From a virus: a stretch of DNA of 64,000 nucleotides. The position numbers were made by a program, and so were the translations under genes. The notes beneath the pieces are model-generated. The model was not told the DNA's origin, made no database searches, and saw only the letters and a list, made by a program, of their open reading frames with translations. The DNA lies in the IMG/VR virus record IMGVR_UViG_3300017991_002192, positions 1 through 64,000 of that record. The stretch is one strand, 5' to 3'. Positions 1-8,177 of this stretch are shown here, in pieces (position 1 is the stretch's first letter; the number at the start of each line of letters is the position of its first letter).

Positions 1-605
1 CGCCTCCCGCGGAGACAGACTTGGAGAAGACGGAGTTTCGCATCCGCGTGCGTTGCAATCGAAACCGCCTCCTCGATTCGAGGCCGGAGACGGAAGAGAG
101 AGCGGAAACCCCTCGTAGGCCGTGCAATCCTTGTAATCGCAACCGCCCCGTAACAGGGCGGAAACTCAACATGCTGGCGCGTGTCCACCGCAGAATCTCG
201 ATCTTGTAATCGCAACCGCCCCGTAACAGGGCGGAAACGCAGCGGCCCTCGAATCAATGAGCGCCAAGCTCATGGCCTTGTAATCGCAACCGCCCCGTAA
301 CAGGGCGGAAACTCGGCCAGGATTTGGGCGCATTCCTGCTCGTTCACGGCTCTTGTAATCGCAACCGCCCCGTAACAGGGCGGAAACAGCTTGGTGGCTG
401 CGCTCAGGTCCAGCGGCTCTTCCTTGTAATCGCAACCGCCCCGTAACAGGGCGGAAACCCTTGGCTTAGAACCTGCTGAAATCATTGCTCGTAATCGCAG
501 GTTATGCACGAGGGGTGAAATCGCGCGCCTGAACAGCGCTGACGTGTTCTACTCTGCGAATGTCAGAAAGCTCGTTGTACTCGCAATCGCCCCGCAGAAG
601 GAAAC
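1..605 (+). CRISPR. CRISPR array, window starts inside it
   Basis: Five identical 36-base repeats lie at 130-165, 203-238, 277-312, 352-387 and 423-458. They begin CTTGTAATCGCAACC, carry a CCGCCC/GGGCGG stem and end GGCGGAAAC. The four spacers between them are 37, 38, 39 and 35 bases and are all different. Degenerate repeat-like units flank the core on both sides: 1-16 (partial), 51-91, 488-523 and 574-605. The GAAAC end precedes each spacer, as in type I repeats, so crRNA would be read on the plus strand, convergent with the cas genes. I found no spacer match inside this window by eye. The leader is either left of the window or lost. Confidence 0.96.
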
Positions 606-611
606 CTCAGG

Positions 612-661
612 AAAAGGCACGCAAAACTAGGAGGCGCTCACGCGACCCGTAGCGTGCTTTT
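612..661. terminator. possible hairpin between array and cas operon
   Basis: AAAA-G-GCACGC (612-622) can pair with GCGTGC-TTTT (652-661) through about ten pairs with one bulge and a 29-base loop. The T run follows the stem for plus-strand transcripts, and the A run gives a U run for minus-strand transcripts. It lies exactly where the array and the cas operon converge, so a bidirectional terminator is plausible. The long loop makes this weak. Confidence 0.3.
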
Positions 662-667
662 CTGCCT

Positions 668-1006
668 CTAGGCAGCCTGACAAGCACGACGCGTAGCCGC
701 TGCCTTCTTTGCGGCCTCGGATCGCCCCTTCTTCCCCCTGGTCTTGTTCGCTTTCCTGGCGGCCTCAGAGCGCTTCTCAGCATTGGCCTTCCTGGTCCTG
801 GCTGCCTTCTCGGCGGGGCTCTTCCCACCCCCACCGTCTTCCGAATAGGCAGTTTGTGTCTCATGTATGATCTTGATCTCCTTGGGGTGCATCCCGACCC
901 GCTCACATGCCCATTTCAGAATACGCTCCCTGACGACATCATCAAACGGTTCAAGCGCATCAGCGATCACACGAACCGCCTCCAGATCATCGTTCTTCTT
1001 ACTCAT
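668..1006 (-). CDS. small protein with histone-like basic tail
   Basis: This 112-aa protein is last in the cas operon. Its start overlaps the stop of the preceding ORF by 8 bases. Residues 1-45 look like a compact helical domain (AVRVIADALEPFDDVVRERIL...). Residues 58-112 are a Lys/Ala/Arg-rich low-complexity tail with repeated EKAARTRKA / SEAARKANK units, like histone H1 tails, which suggests nucleic-acid binding. I do not recognise a Cas family. Position suggests a role with the CRISPR effector, but a passenger gene is equally possible. Confidence 0.75.
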   Translation of the reverse strand: MSKKNDDLEAVRVIADALEPFDDVVRERILKWACERVGMHPKEIKIIHETQTAYSEDGGGGKSPAEKAARTRKANAEKRSEAARKANKTRGKKGRSEAAKKAAATRRACQAA

Positions 1007-1631
1007 TGTTCGGTGTCCTTGTTGGTCCTAGGTGTATCCGAAGATTCAATCTCCGGTTGCCTGGTTGGTCAGGCGTTCCTCCTTTGTACAGGTAGCCCTC
1101 ATCAGTGAGATCAACCTGTGACAAATCTAGATAAGGCTCCAGAGTCTTGATCACGTCTTGAGCAAACTCCTCGCGAACACTGCCTCGCATCGAGTAGTTC
1201 AGAAACACCATGAAGGCCCCGATCGCCCAGAACTGGCGTGTGGCAAACTCCATGACGATCCGCATCTGTTCGGGGAATTCGAGCAGACGAAGGCTGTTGT
1301 AGAGATCGACATTCAGAACCCCTACGTTAGCGTACTTGTCCGGTGAATTAGCTAGCTCGGCAAACAAGTCATCGGCCAAAACCCACTCGCAGATCTCACT
1401 CCCGTATTGCTCCTCGCCCTCCCGGACGTACTCGGCGTTACGATCCAAACAAACGAGCTTGGACACGCCCGGTACGAGATAGGATCGAAGGATTCTCACC
1501 ATCGGAGAGCCTTCGCCCGGCACCTCCAGCCAATCGACTCGCATCTTGCCGCCCGAGAACAGCAAATAGCTGTTCATCACGTGAAGGAGATTGTTCTCCC
1601 GCGAAACTTCCTTGGCCTTACCGAAACGCAT
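999..1631 (-). CDS. unknown cas-operon protein, 210 aa
   Basis: The ATG lies inside the last codons of the helicase gene (13-14 base overlap), so the two are translationally coupled. Alternating hydrophobic stretches such as VSKLVCLDRNAEYV and VGVLNVDLYNSLRL resemble the beta strands of a Rossmann-type fold, for instance a class I methyltransferase. No clear SAM-binding glycine motif is present, so this is only a fold guess. No HD or other nuclease motif is visible. It sits between the helicase and the basic-tail protein, at the place where a missing nuclease might be sought. Function unknown. Confidence 0.75.
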   Translation of the reverse strand: MRFGKAKEVSRENNLLHVMNSYLLFSGGKMRVDWLEVPGEGSPMVRILRSYLVPGVSKLVCLDRNAEYVREGEEQYGSEICEWVLADDLFAELANSPDKYANVGVLNVDLYNSLRLLEFPEQMRIVMEFATRQFWAIGAFMVFLNYSMRGSVREEFAQDVIKTLEPYLDLSQVDLTDEGYLYKGGTPDQPGNRRLNLRIHLGPTRTPNNE

Positions 1632-3825
1632 GCCTCAAGTCTCTCAAACTGTTGATGTCCTCTGGCTGGCCTTTCAACACCTGATGTCGTAGATCGCGAT
1701 CGAGATGACGCATTGTGTAGGTCCCTGGGTCCAAGCCAAGAGGCCCGGAAAGGTCCTGGAGAACCTTCCACCGCCTTCCGCAGTGAACCAACTCTTGGCT
1801 AACAGCCTCAACAGCAACCTGATAGCTGCGAGGCTTGAATTGTGTCAGACGGTCCACCTCTCGCTGCATGCGACGGATAGTGTCCACATCGGTGTTCATG
1901 GTGGCCGCCATCTCCTCGTATGTGTCCGTGAAGGTAACAATGTCGCCATGCTTCTCAACCAACTGATTGAGAGCATCTGCAAGCACGGAGCGAACCTCAT
2001 CTGAAACCTGCTCAGGACTCTCCACGAGCGTAACCGATTTCTTCTTGTCCAGAAGCTCCCGAATCAGCCGCGCGGTCTCTTTCTTGGACTGACCCTTCTG
2101 CCCCAACAAAAGAATCAGGGCTCCGAGCTTCCGTCGTCTCGACCACTTTCTCTTCACGACCCCACGCTTCTTCTCGTCCCGCGACTCTAAGACAATCTCT
2201 CTGATGTAGTCCGAAACGGACACATCGCCTCCGAGCCGAGTCTCGATCTTTCCAAGATCAGCCCGTATTTCGTCCATCTCTCTGGGCTCAGGGTTGAGGG
2301 CCCCCAGGATACGGATGACCTGCAACTGGTCCCGGTACCCACGCACATACCGCGACAACCCCTTCTGGATCTCATCATGGATGAACGACAGCAGAGTACC
2401 TGCCTCTTCATTGACCGTGGTCGCCGCGATGATCATCAACAGCTTGAGATGATCAGGGCTCCTCAGAAACTCCGTTCGAGCTTCCTCTGACACAGTCGGC
2501 ACAAACATGATGAGCCACGCCTCATCCCGAAACCGCTCAGGGTAGCCCTCGTATCTCGTCTTCGAACGCCAACCCCGTCCTCGAAGCTGGGCCAGGAGGG
2601 TCTCAGACGAAATGAGCCCGAAGTTGAAGACATGAGATACCGGAGGCCAGTCGAAACCACACTCAACACGTCGAATGCCCACAACTAGCTGTGTCCGTAT
2701 CTCATTGGCATGCCGCACACGGCCATCATGCGCAATCTGGGCCTCCAACGCCTTGTTCACCTTGGAACCCGAAAGATCCACAACGGGCCACATCTTGTCT
2801 ACCTCTTTGCCCGAAAGATCCACAACGGGGCGCCCCACCTCCTCAGCCTTCAGGTGGGGACACTCCTCCTCGACAATTTCTTTCAAGCGCTTGGTCAACG
2901 CCTGGGTTTGGCATCGCATGAGGCCAAACGGGCATCCCAGACCAACCCAATGCCGCACCCCAAAACGGAGATCGTCATCGGTCAGAAGCTCTACAAGGGT
3001 TCCTTCCGTTCCTTCCCCTTTCACACGGACATCCACTACCTCCGTCGCTGTCTTAGCGACGGAGGGAAGGAGAACAACCTTTACAGGAAAGCGACTTGGG
3101 CAGAGGCCAGCCTCAATCAGTTTGATCCGGGGAATTTGGTGTATGTACGCACCAGGACAAATCGGAAGCCCGTCCGCTCGGTACATCGTAGCCGTCGTGG
3201 CAAGGATAGTGGCACTCTTCTCCTCACAAGCGACTCTGGCCTTTGCCCATGCTTTGAATTCTCCTACAGGGAACCGATGCGCCTCATCGAGAACGACTAA
3301 CACATGGCTCATGTCGCCAATGCAATCTAGGGCTCTGCGAAAGGTGTCCATAGTCGTGGCAAGGATGACTCTCGGCTTGCCGGCACCTGTGACGTGGTCC
3401 ACGAGATATTTTGGACCAGCCACCATAGGGTCTATCAGCTTCCCTAAGTCAATGTCAGGGACCGAGATGACAGCTTTGTTGTTCGGGCCCTCCCCAGCTA
3501 CGTCCTCAACAGCCCCAAACCGGACTACAGACTTCTGTCCTCTGTACTGGTCCCGAATGATCTGGGTCGGGACCACAACGACTACTCTAGTGATAGGAGA
3601 CACCGGAGACTTGGCCAAGTAAGCCGCAATATACGTCGTAAGGCGCGTCTTACCACACCCTGGCTGGCCAGACAGCCCAACTTGCTTCTCCTTCCGATTC
3701 AGGATGTGGTCTACTACATCAAGGAACCCAAACTGCTGATGCTCCCACAGAGAGTCGGGGCCAGAAGATTCGGCCTCTCCTCTGTCCGAGGAGAGGCCGG
3801 TGACGAATTGACACACGTCAATCAT
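1618..3825 (-). CDS. DEAH superfamily 2 helicase in the Cas3 position
   Basis: The protein is 735 aa from the ATG at 3825, overlapping the cas8c stop. Helicase motifs in order: Walker A GLSGQPGCGKTRLTTYIAAY, Ia VVVVVPTQIIRDQY, II VVLDEAHRF, III ATTATMYR, V-like GIRRVECGFDWPPVSHVFN and VI-like LLAQLRGRGWRSK. It is therefore a DEAH SF2 ATPase of the ResIII/UvsW type. Cas3 normally joins an HD nuclease to its helicase; no HHxxDxGK-type HD motif or long N-terminal extension exists here. The C-terminal ~300 residues are helical and charged, without a recognised domain. The middle contains a duplicated 14-residue unit. It probably supplies DNA translocation to the Cas7/5/8 complex, but could be an unrelated phage helicase. 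Confidence 0.9.
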   Translation of the reverse strand: MIDVCQFVTGLSSDRGEAESSGPDSLWEHQQFGFLDVVDHILNRKEKQVGLSGQPGCGKTRLTTYIAAYLAKSPVSPITRVVVVVPTQIIRDQYRGQKSVVRFGAVEDVAGEGPNNKAVISVPDIDLGKLIDPMVAGPKYLVDHVTGAGKPRVILATTMDTFRRALDCIGDMSHVLVVLDEAHRFPVGEFKAWAKARVACEEKSATILATTATMYRADGLPICPGAYIHQIPRIKLIEAGLCPSRFPVKVVLLPSVAKTATEVVDVRVKGEGTEGTLVELLTDDDLRFGVRHWVGLGCPFGLMRCQTQALTKRLKEIVEEECPHLKAEEVGRPVVDLSGKEVDKMWPVVDLSGSKVNKALEAQIAHDGRVRHANEIRTQLVVGIRRVECGFDWPPVSHVFNFGLISSETLLAQLRGRGWRSKTRYEGYPERFRDEAWLIMFVPTVSEEARTEFLRSPDHLKLLMIIAATTVNEEAGTLLSFIHDEIQKGLSRYVRGYRDQLQVIRILGALNPEPREMDEIRADLGKIETRLGGDVSVSDYIREIVLESRDEKKRGVVKRKWSRRRKLGALILLLGQKGQSKKETARLIRELLDKKKSVTLVESPEQVSDEVRSVLADALNQLVEKHGDIVTFTDTYEEMAATMNTDVDTIRRMQREVDRLTQFKPRSYQVAVEAVSQELVHCGRRWKVLQDLSGPLGLDPGTYTMRHLDRDLRHQVLKGQPEDINSLRDLRHAFR

Positions 3826-5494
3826 CAAGCAATGCCCTGGCGTCTACGTCCTGGCCATCCGCGCCCTGCTCGCTCTTCTTGGCGCTCTTGGCATCGCGCC
3901 CCAGCCTATACAAGTAGCTTTGACGGCCCTGCTCGTAGAGATACCCCAGCCAAAACTCGTTCTGCTCCCGAACAGCAAACCGATCAGGAATTTCGATCCC
4001 GCTGGTGAACACGCTGAGACTCTCAGCGTACTGATTGCCTGGGCGCTTGGGCAAATGGTGGATGATGGACTGCATCGCCCGGTGAAACCCAACAGACGGG
4101 TTGTCAACCACATTGTGCGCGATCACCCCCCGACTGTTGGCTCTGTTCGCGCTGTACCGAGCGTCCTCCATGACGGCACAAGCCCGTCCCATCCGGTAAG
4201 CATTCGACTGCCCGTCTACGCTGATGTCCGCTGTGAAATTTCCTGGATTCTCCATGTTCCGTTTCCTATACGCTTGAAAGATGGCTTTCTGGATAATGGT
4301 TTCTGGCGCACCGGAGGGCCACGCACACTCTGGTACCGGCATTCCTTTGAGCGCCATGTTGGCTAGGGCAAGGATGTCACGGTGTACCACCTGCCTATCG
4401 GACCACGCTGCGTACAGCCGCGAGAGAGACGTGTGACGAGCTTGGACTTCCTCTTCCCCAACTGTGATCTCGACTGTGAAGTCCTGAACGAACCGCCTCA
4501 GATTGGCAGAGAGCCTGCCGACAGTCGTTTCCTCCCACTCACGGACCGCGAAGCGACCCATATTCCCAGTCGTTGTCAGGAGGTAGGCGGCCTCCGTGCT
4601 CTCATCCCACTCAGGATGAGCGAAGAGGTCACCAACGGCTTCCTCTTCGCGTTTCGTTCGCTGTTCTCGGGACTCCTTCTCTGGCGCAAACAACTTCGGC
4701 CCGAGAGCCTCTAGCGGGTGGCCTTCCTCAGTCCAGACCAAGACATTGAGATCGGGCGTGAGTTGGATTCTACGATTCCGGCTCAACCACGAAAGCGCTG
4801 AAGTCATGAGTCGAGATACACCAGGGGCGATGGGAGCCGTCAAGAACCGATCCTCGGGACGCCCCTGGTACTGACTTGTCCCATTGAAACTCACAAAGGA
4901 CGCTCCACTGGAGTTGGAGCTAAGTCCTTTGGTGTTTGCGTGGGGCGTCGTCTGACACCGCACCCACTCTCCCGTAATCAAGCACTGCCTTTCGATGCTG
5001 TCCACGCTAGGAATGGCATCTACAAATTTCTCAATCACAGGGCGAAGCTGCGGAACGCTGGGCAGGTATTGGTCCTTATAGACAAACACATACCGCTGAA
5101 ATCGCCACCCCTTCGGCACCTTGTGCTTGCCCCTTAGAGACAAGTCGTAGAACCGCGCGACCGCCTGTGTGGCTTTGATCCGCACTTCCTTGGCGATCTT
5201 GGCATAGGCTTCAGCAGCGTGCTCCAGCGCTTTCCTAGGCTTCGTGGGGTCCTTGTACTCCTTCGGAGTCGTCCCAAAGAGATACATCTCGTTCTCGACA
5301 TACATCCCAATGCGCAACTCGGAGTTGGTGCGATTGGGCAAGTCTGGGACGGGAACCGCCCCAGAGGATTTGCGAACAGTGATGATGTGGCCCTCCGCAT
5401 CCAACACAACTTCCCCATAGGGCCGCTGGTCATCGAGCAGATAGCCGAGTTTTTCCCGTTGCCCCAAGGCAACGAGTGTGTCGAGACGAATCAT
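3818..5494 (-). CDS. cas8c: type I-C Cascade large subunit Cas8c (Csd1)
   Basis: This 558-aa protein matches the Csd1/Cas8c family. The hallmark is CLITGEW followed by SSGASFVSFNGTS, equivalent to the CLVTG...GAQSSGASLVSFN block of Csd1. The C-terminal third has the family pattern GRACAVMEDARYSANRANS and an NEFWLGYLYEQGRQ ending. In type I-C the large subunit recognises the PAM and stabilises the R-loop. The start overlaps the cas5 stop by four bases (ATGA), so the genes are co-translated. Length is close to that of usual Cas8c proteins, suggesting an intact effector. Confidence 0.9.
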   Translation of the reverse strand: MIRLDTLVALGQREKLGYLLDDQRPYGEVVLDAEGHIITVRKSSGAVPVPDLPNRTNSELRIGMYVENEMYLFGTTPKEYKDPTKPRKALEHAAEAYAKIAKEVRIKATQAVARFYDLSLRGKHKVPKGWRFQRYVFVYKDQYLPSVPQLRPVIEKFVDAIPSVDSIERQCLITGEWVRCQTTPHANTKGLSSNSSGASFVSFNGTSQYQGRPEDRFLTAPIAPGVSRLMTSALSWLSRNRRIQLTPDLNVLVWTEEGHPLEALGPKLFAPEKESREQRTKREEEAVGDLFAHPEWDESTEAAYLLTTTGNMGRFAVREWEETTVGRLSANLRRFVQDFTVEITVGEEEVQARHTSLSRLYAAWSDRQVVHRDILALANMALKGMPVPECAWPSGAPETIIQKAIFQAYRKRNMENPGNFTADISVDGQSNAYRMGRACAVMEDARYSANRANSRGVIAHNVVDNPSVGFHRAMQSIIHHLPKRPGNQYAESLSVFTSGIEIPDRFAVREQNEFWLGYLYEQGRQSYLYRLGRDAKSAKKSEQGADGQDVDARALLDD

Positions 5495-6156
5495 TGACCC
5501 GCCCTCAACCCGTAGCGGGCCTTGAGAACATCGAAGAACGAGTCCACCTCTACAACCCCGTCTCTCATCACCGGATGAAAGACATGGGTGATGTTCCCCG
5601 CCTTACGGTACTCGATGCCGTGCGTCATCATCCCCAAGTCCCGCGACTCCTGAATCGGCGTGTCCTCGGGCCGGGGTGCCCTGAACAGAGCTTCGCAGAA
5701 TTTCGACCCCAGCCAAGGCGGGTGCTGACACTTACCCAGGCGGATATACTTCTCGTACATCGCCATGTACTTCCGAAGATCCTGGCTCTCCAGCACCCTC
5801 TCATCGAACTTAACGATCTCTTGGGTCTCTCGGTCACGCCAACACAAGCGCAGATCGAAGTCCACTGTATAGGCCACGTCGTAGAGCAACGTGTTGTTCA
5901 TCTGATGGGCATCCGGGAGCGTGATCTGCGACATGCCTACCGCATGTTTGAGGCCGTTCGTCTTGAAGTTCATCGTCCGAATCGGCCGGTGGTACGTGAT
6001 GCGGCGGACATCCACGTAGACGCCCATCTTGAACAGGATGTTTTCAATGGCTCCGCGGAGAGCCGAAGGCGGAGGGCCGGGAAAGGTAGTCCCCTCGGCC
6101 TTCAGCAGCGGGTTGGAAAAGTGGGCGAAGTCGCCCTGAAAGTAAACACTTGGCAT
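5491..6156 (-). CDS. cas5c: Cas5 of type I-C (Cas5c/Csd5-like)
   Basis: The 221-aa RAMP protein has the family pattern FPGPPPSALRGAIENILFK (Cas5: PSAaRGileai), RITYHRPIRTMNFKTNGL and NNTLLYDVAYTV. In type I-C, Cas5 both caps the crRNA 5' handle and cleaves the repeat, replacing Cas6. That fits the absence of any cas6 here. The PWLGSKFC segment matches the HrPyLGcreF region. I cannot assign the catalytic Tyr/Lys/His with certainty. The start overlaps the cas7 stop (TGATG) and the end overlaps cas8c. Confidence 0.85.
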   Translation of the reverse strand: MPSVYFQGDFAHFSNPLLKAEGTTFPGPPPSALRGAIENILFKMGVYVDVRRITYHRPIRTMNFKTNGLKHAVGMSQITLPDAHQMNNTLLYDVAYTVDFDLRLCWRDRETQEIVKFDERVLESQDLRKYMAMYEKYIRLGKCQHPPWLGSKFCEALFRAPRPEDTPIQESRDLGMMTHGIEYRKAGNITHVFHPVMRDGVVEVDSFFDVLKARYGLRAGQ

Positions 6157-7124
6157 CAGCTAACCAGCCAATCCAAGTTCCCCCGTAGCTCAGCCAGTCG
6201 GATGATCTCAGCCCCCGGAGGGAGGTTCTTGTCATCATAGCCAAGCTCGATGTCGGCAAACGAGCGCGGGCACTCCCCATTCCGCATACGCACCTTGAGC
6301 CGATCCTTGAAATCGATCAGACTCATGCTGCCTGTGGGGCTCTTGTGCTTGACCACAATCAACTCCCGAAGGCCGAAGGTTCCGCGCGCATTCGATGTCG
6401 CGTTGTCGCACATCGTCAGATAGACGGCAAAGAAATCCTTGAGACGCTCAGCATCGACATGGTTCTTCTCAGCCCGAAAAGCATCAAAGGTTCCCACAGT
6501 GCGAATGAGCGCGTAGCGAACCGGTTTAGAGCGCGCGAAGTCGCGAGAACGGTCCACCGCATCACTATCAGACGCCATGCGCGTGTTGGTCATGTTGTGT
6601 AGCTCCACAGGATGAAGAGACATGCCCATACGCGTAGTGACGGCGCCGTGAATGGAAGGGGCTGTGTAAACTGTGCTCGTCAAGACCGATCCGTACATCG
6701 CGTCATCGATGAACGTGCGAGTCAGCGCATCGTGAACCTTCTCCTCTGGATACTTGACACTCGACCGGGCTCTTGTCTTTTTCTTCCCCTCCTCAGCCTC
6801 TTTGTCGCGCTTACTACGGGCATCCTCCAAGATCTTCCCGGCTTCCTTGGGATCAGCCGCAGCAATGGCTTCCTCAGCAACGTTAGCAAGCCGGGCTCCA
6901 CGCTGAATGTGGATCGCATTCCCCTTTGCGGGCAGCTCGCCCGTCTCCACCATGCGCTCGTACTGATTGCGTCCCAGACGATTCAGGAAAGGACCGCTGA
7001 TCACCAGATAGCCGTCCTCCGTCATCCTCGGATAACCCGGATTGTCCGGGTCTCCATTGCAGATGCCCAACTCCGATTCGAAGAAAGCCATCCAATCGAG
7101 TCTCTTGAGACTTGGTGTTTTCAT
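6156..7124 (-). CDS. cas7c: Cas7 backbone subunit of type I-C (Csd2)
   Basis: The 322-aa protein is the first gene of the cas operon. Typical Csd2/Cas7 features are an N-terminal NPGYPRMTEDGYLVISGP segment, a basic insert (residues ~95-125), and the conserved RSKPVRYALIRTVGTFD-like block. A GTFGLRELIVVKH strand and a terminal acidic block resembling Csd2 C-termini are also present. It forms the helical backbone that holds the crRNA. It lies about 57 bases downstream of the predicted transcription start. Canonical I-C order is cas3-cas5-cas8c-cas7; here the order is cas7-cas5-cas8c-helicase, a rearranged operon. Confidence 0.85.
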   Translation of the reverse strand: MKTPSLKRLDWMAFFESELGICNGDPDNPGYPRMTEDGYLVISGPFLNRLGRNQYERMVETGELPAKGNAIHIQRGARLANVAEEAIAAADPKEAGKILEDARSKRDKEAEEGKKKTRARSSVKYPEEKVHDALTRTFIDDAMYGSVLTSTVYTAPSIHGAVTTRMGMSLHPVELHNMTNTRMASDSDAVDRSRDFARSKPVRYALIRTVGTFDAFRAEKNHVDAERLKDFFAVYLTMCDNATSNARGTFGLRELIVVKHKSPTGSMSLIDFKDRLKVRMRNGECPRSFADIELGYDDKNLPPGAEIIRLAELRGNLDWLVS

Positions 7125-7187
7125 CTGATCTGATCTCCATGTTGGTGGTAGATTGAGACAGCCGCGCCCCGTGCGCCGCCACCCGCC

Positions 7188-7216
7188 ACCATACTTGGAG
7201 ACCTGCGCCGAGTCAA
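7188..7216 (-). promoter_or_regulatory. sigma-70-like promoter of the cas operon
   Basis: Reading the minus strand, a -35 box TTGACT (7211-7216) is separated by exactly 17 bases from a -10 box TATGGT (7188-7193). Transcription would start near 7181, giving a ~57-base leader before the cas7 ATG. An AGATCAGATCAG direct repeat lies just before the start codon, with GGAG upstream of it. The match is 5/6 at -35 and 4/6 at -10. Confidence 0.6.
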
Positions 7217-7318
7217 CCCCTAATCAGGCCGAGAACAACCTTCCACGAAAAATTCAGCGAAGCGAAAAGGAGATCTCTTCGTCAAGCGCCAAGCGCGAGA
7301 GAAACCAGGACAACCTGG

Positions 7319-7359
7319 GTTCTCTTGAGAACGCGAAGAGTGACCTTGCCGTCACTCCT
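7319..7359 (-). terminator. hairpins in the gap upstream of the cas promoter
   Basis: The 262-base gap between the small-gene cluster and cas7 contains two inverted repeats: GTTCTC-TT-GAGAAC (7319-7332) and GAGTGAC-CTTGCC-GTCACTC (7338-7357). Neither is followed by a clear U tract on either strand. They could insulate the cas operon from the upstream genes. Nothing else coding is evident in the gap. Confidence 0.25.
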
Positions 7360-7386
7360 CAGCGTCGGCAACTCCGACCGGTTTCC

Positions 7387-7920
7387 CTAGAAGATGTCCT
7401 CCCGGTTCTCCCACACCCACGACCCCACACAGAGGCCAATCAGCAGAAACGATCCCCACCCCCACAAGAAGAAAGGCGTGTTGTGGGGGTAGACCGAAAT
7501 GCCGTCTGGACTCGTGACCCTCACGCTCTGGCCCTCATCGAGCAGCGTCTCACGCACCTTCATCAACGTGTTGCTCACCGTGAGCGCGTCGGAATCAGGC
7601 GGTAGCTCACGCAGATCGGTGAGCGCTTGGAGTAGATTCTGGCACCAAAATGACACGTTCTCATCTGGAGTCGTGTAGACCACCGACGTGTAGAATTCCT
7701 GCTTGTCGGGGTCATGGCACCACTTGCCTCCGCCTAGTCGGTCGTCCATGCCCTCAAGACCGAGAGCCAGCCGATCCTGTGCAAGCTGGATGTTGGACGC
7801 ATCAGCAGCGAGCTTCAGGTGACCACCAACCTGCCGGTCGTACTGGATTGCAGCATACGCCCTGACGCCGATCTAGGCGATGAAGGCGAGGCAACCGAGA
7901 ATCAGAAGGTACTTGCGCAT
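7387..7920 (-). pseudogene. membrane-anchored protein with in-frame amber codon
   Basis: An ATG at 7920 opens a frame beginning MRKYLLILGCLAFIA, a signal-anchor-like peptide. A TAG follows at 7873-7875 (codon 16), and the same frame then stays open for 161 codons to 7387. The C-terminal segment (FFLWGWGSFLLIGLCVGSWVW) is a second membrane span. If translation begins only at the internal ATG at 7749, the product is 120 aa with the C-terminal span. The continuity of frame across the TAG suggests a nonsense mutation, readthrough, or a sequence error. Function unknown. Confidence 0.55.
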
Positions 7921-7979
7921 GAGAAACCCAACCTTTCGAGCATCTGGGCTATTCCCGTATACCCCAAACACCGGTCAGG

Positions 7980-8177
7980 TCAGGCATCCTCTGGCTTGCT
8001 TCCCGCCCAGATGCAGTCCTCGTAGCTCTCTGCCGCGGTGCCCGCCGTGACCCAACAGTCGCCCCCAGACAACATGTGCATCCCACGATGCCCAAGAGGC
8101 AGGATGCACCGCTCGCCATGGATGGTGCATTCCTCACAACGGAAATCTGGCTTTCGGTAAGGACCGGGCTGAGTCAC
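7980..8177 (-). CDS. small Cys/His-rich protein, 65 aa
   Basis: A GTG start at 8175-8177 overlaps the stop of the upstream gene (GTGA), which decides the start. The sequence has CEEC, C, H, C and C residues spaced like a small zinc-binding protein (FRCEECTIHGERCILPLGHRG). Function unknown. It belongs to a run of co-translated small genes. Confidence 0.6.
   Translation of the reverse strand: MTQPGPYRKPDFRCEECTIHGERCILPLGHRGMHMLSGGDCWVTAGTAAESYEDCIWAGSKPEDA

Noticed and set aside
102-109. GCGGAAAC identical to the repeat 3' end, as another repeat border
   Set aside because: No repeat body precedes it at the right distance; it would make a 20-base spacer. More likely chance within the spacer after the 51-91 unit.
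166-509. Open frames across the CRISPR array encoding a repeated ...SALLRGGCDYK / FPPCYGAVAITR pattern
   Set aside because: They are translations of the repeats themselves; frame openness comes from the repeat sequence, not from a gene.
2675-3622. Plus-strand open frame (315 codons) opposite the helicase
   Set aside because: Shadow of the helicase gene; Ser/Thr/Arg-rich without domain pattern.
1618-3825. Calling the helicase Cas3
   Set aside because: No HD domain and helicase motifs fit the general ResIII/UvsW type; only the operon position suggests Cas3 function.
7873-7875. Global recoding of TAG as an amino acid
   Set aside because: Many well-defined genes end in TAG with a coupled downstream start (for example at 17091, 49288, 59355 and 61251), and no other gene shows in-frame TAG.
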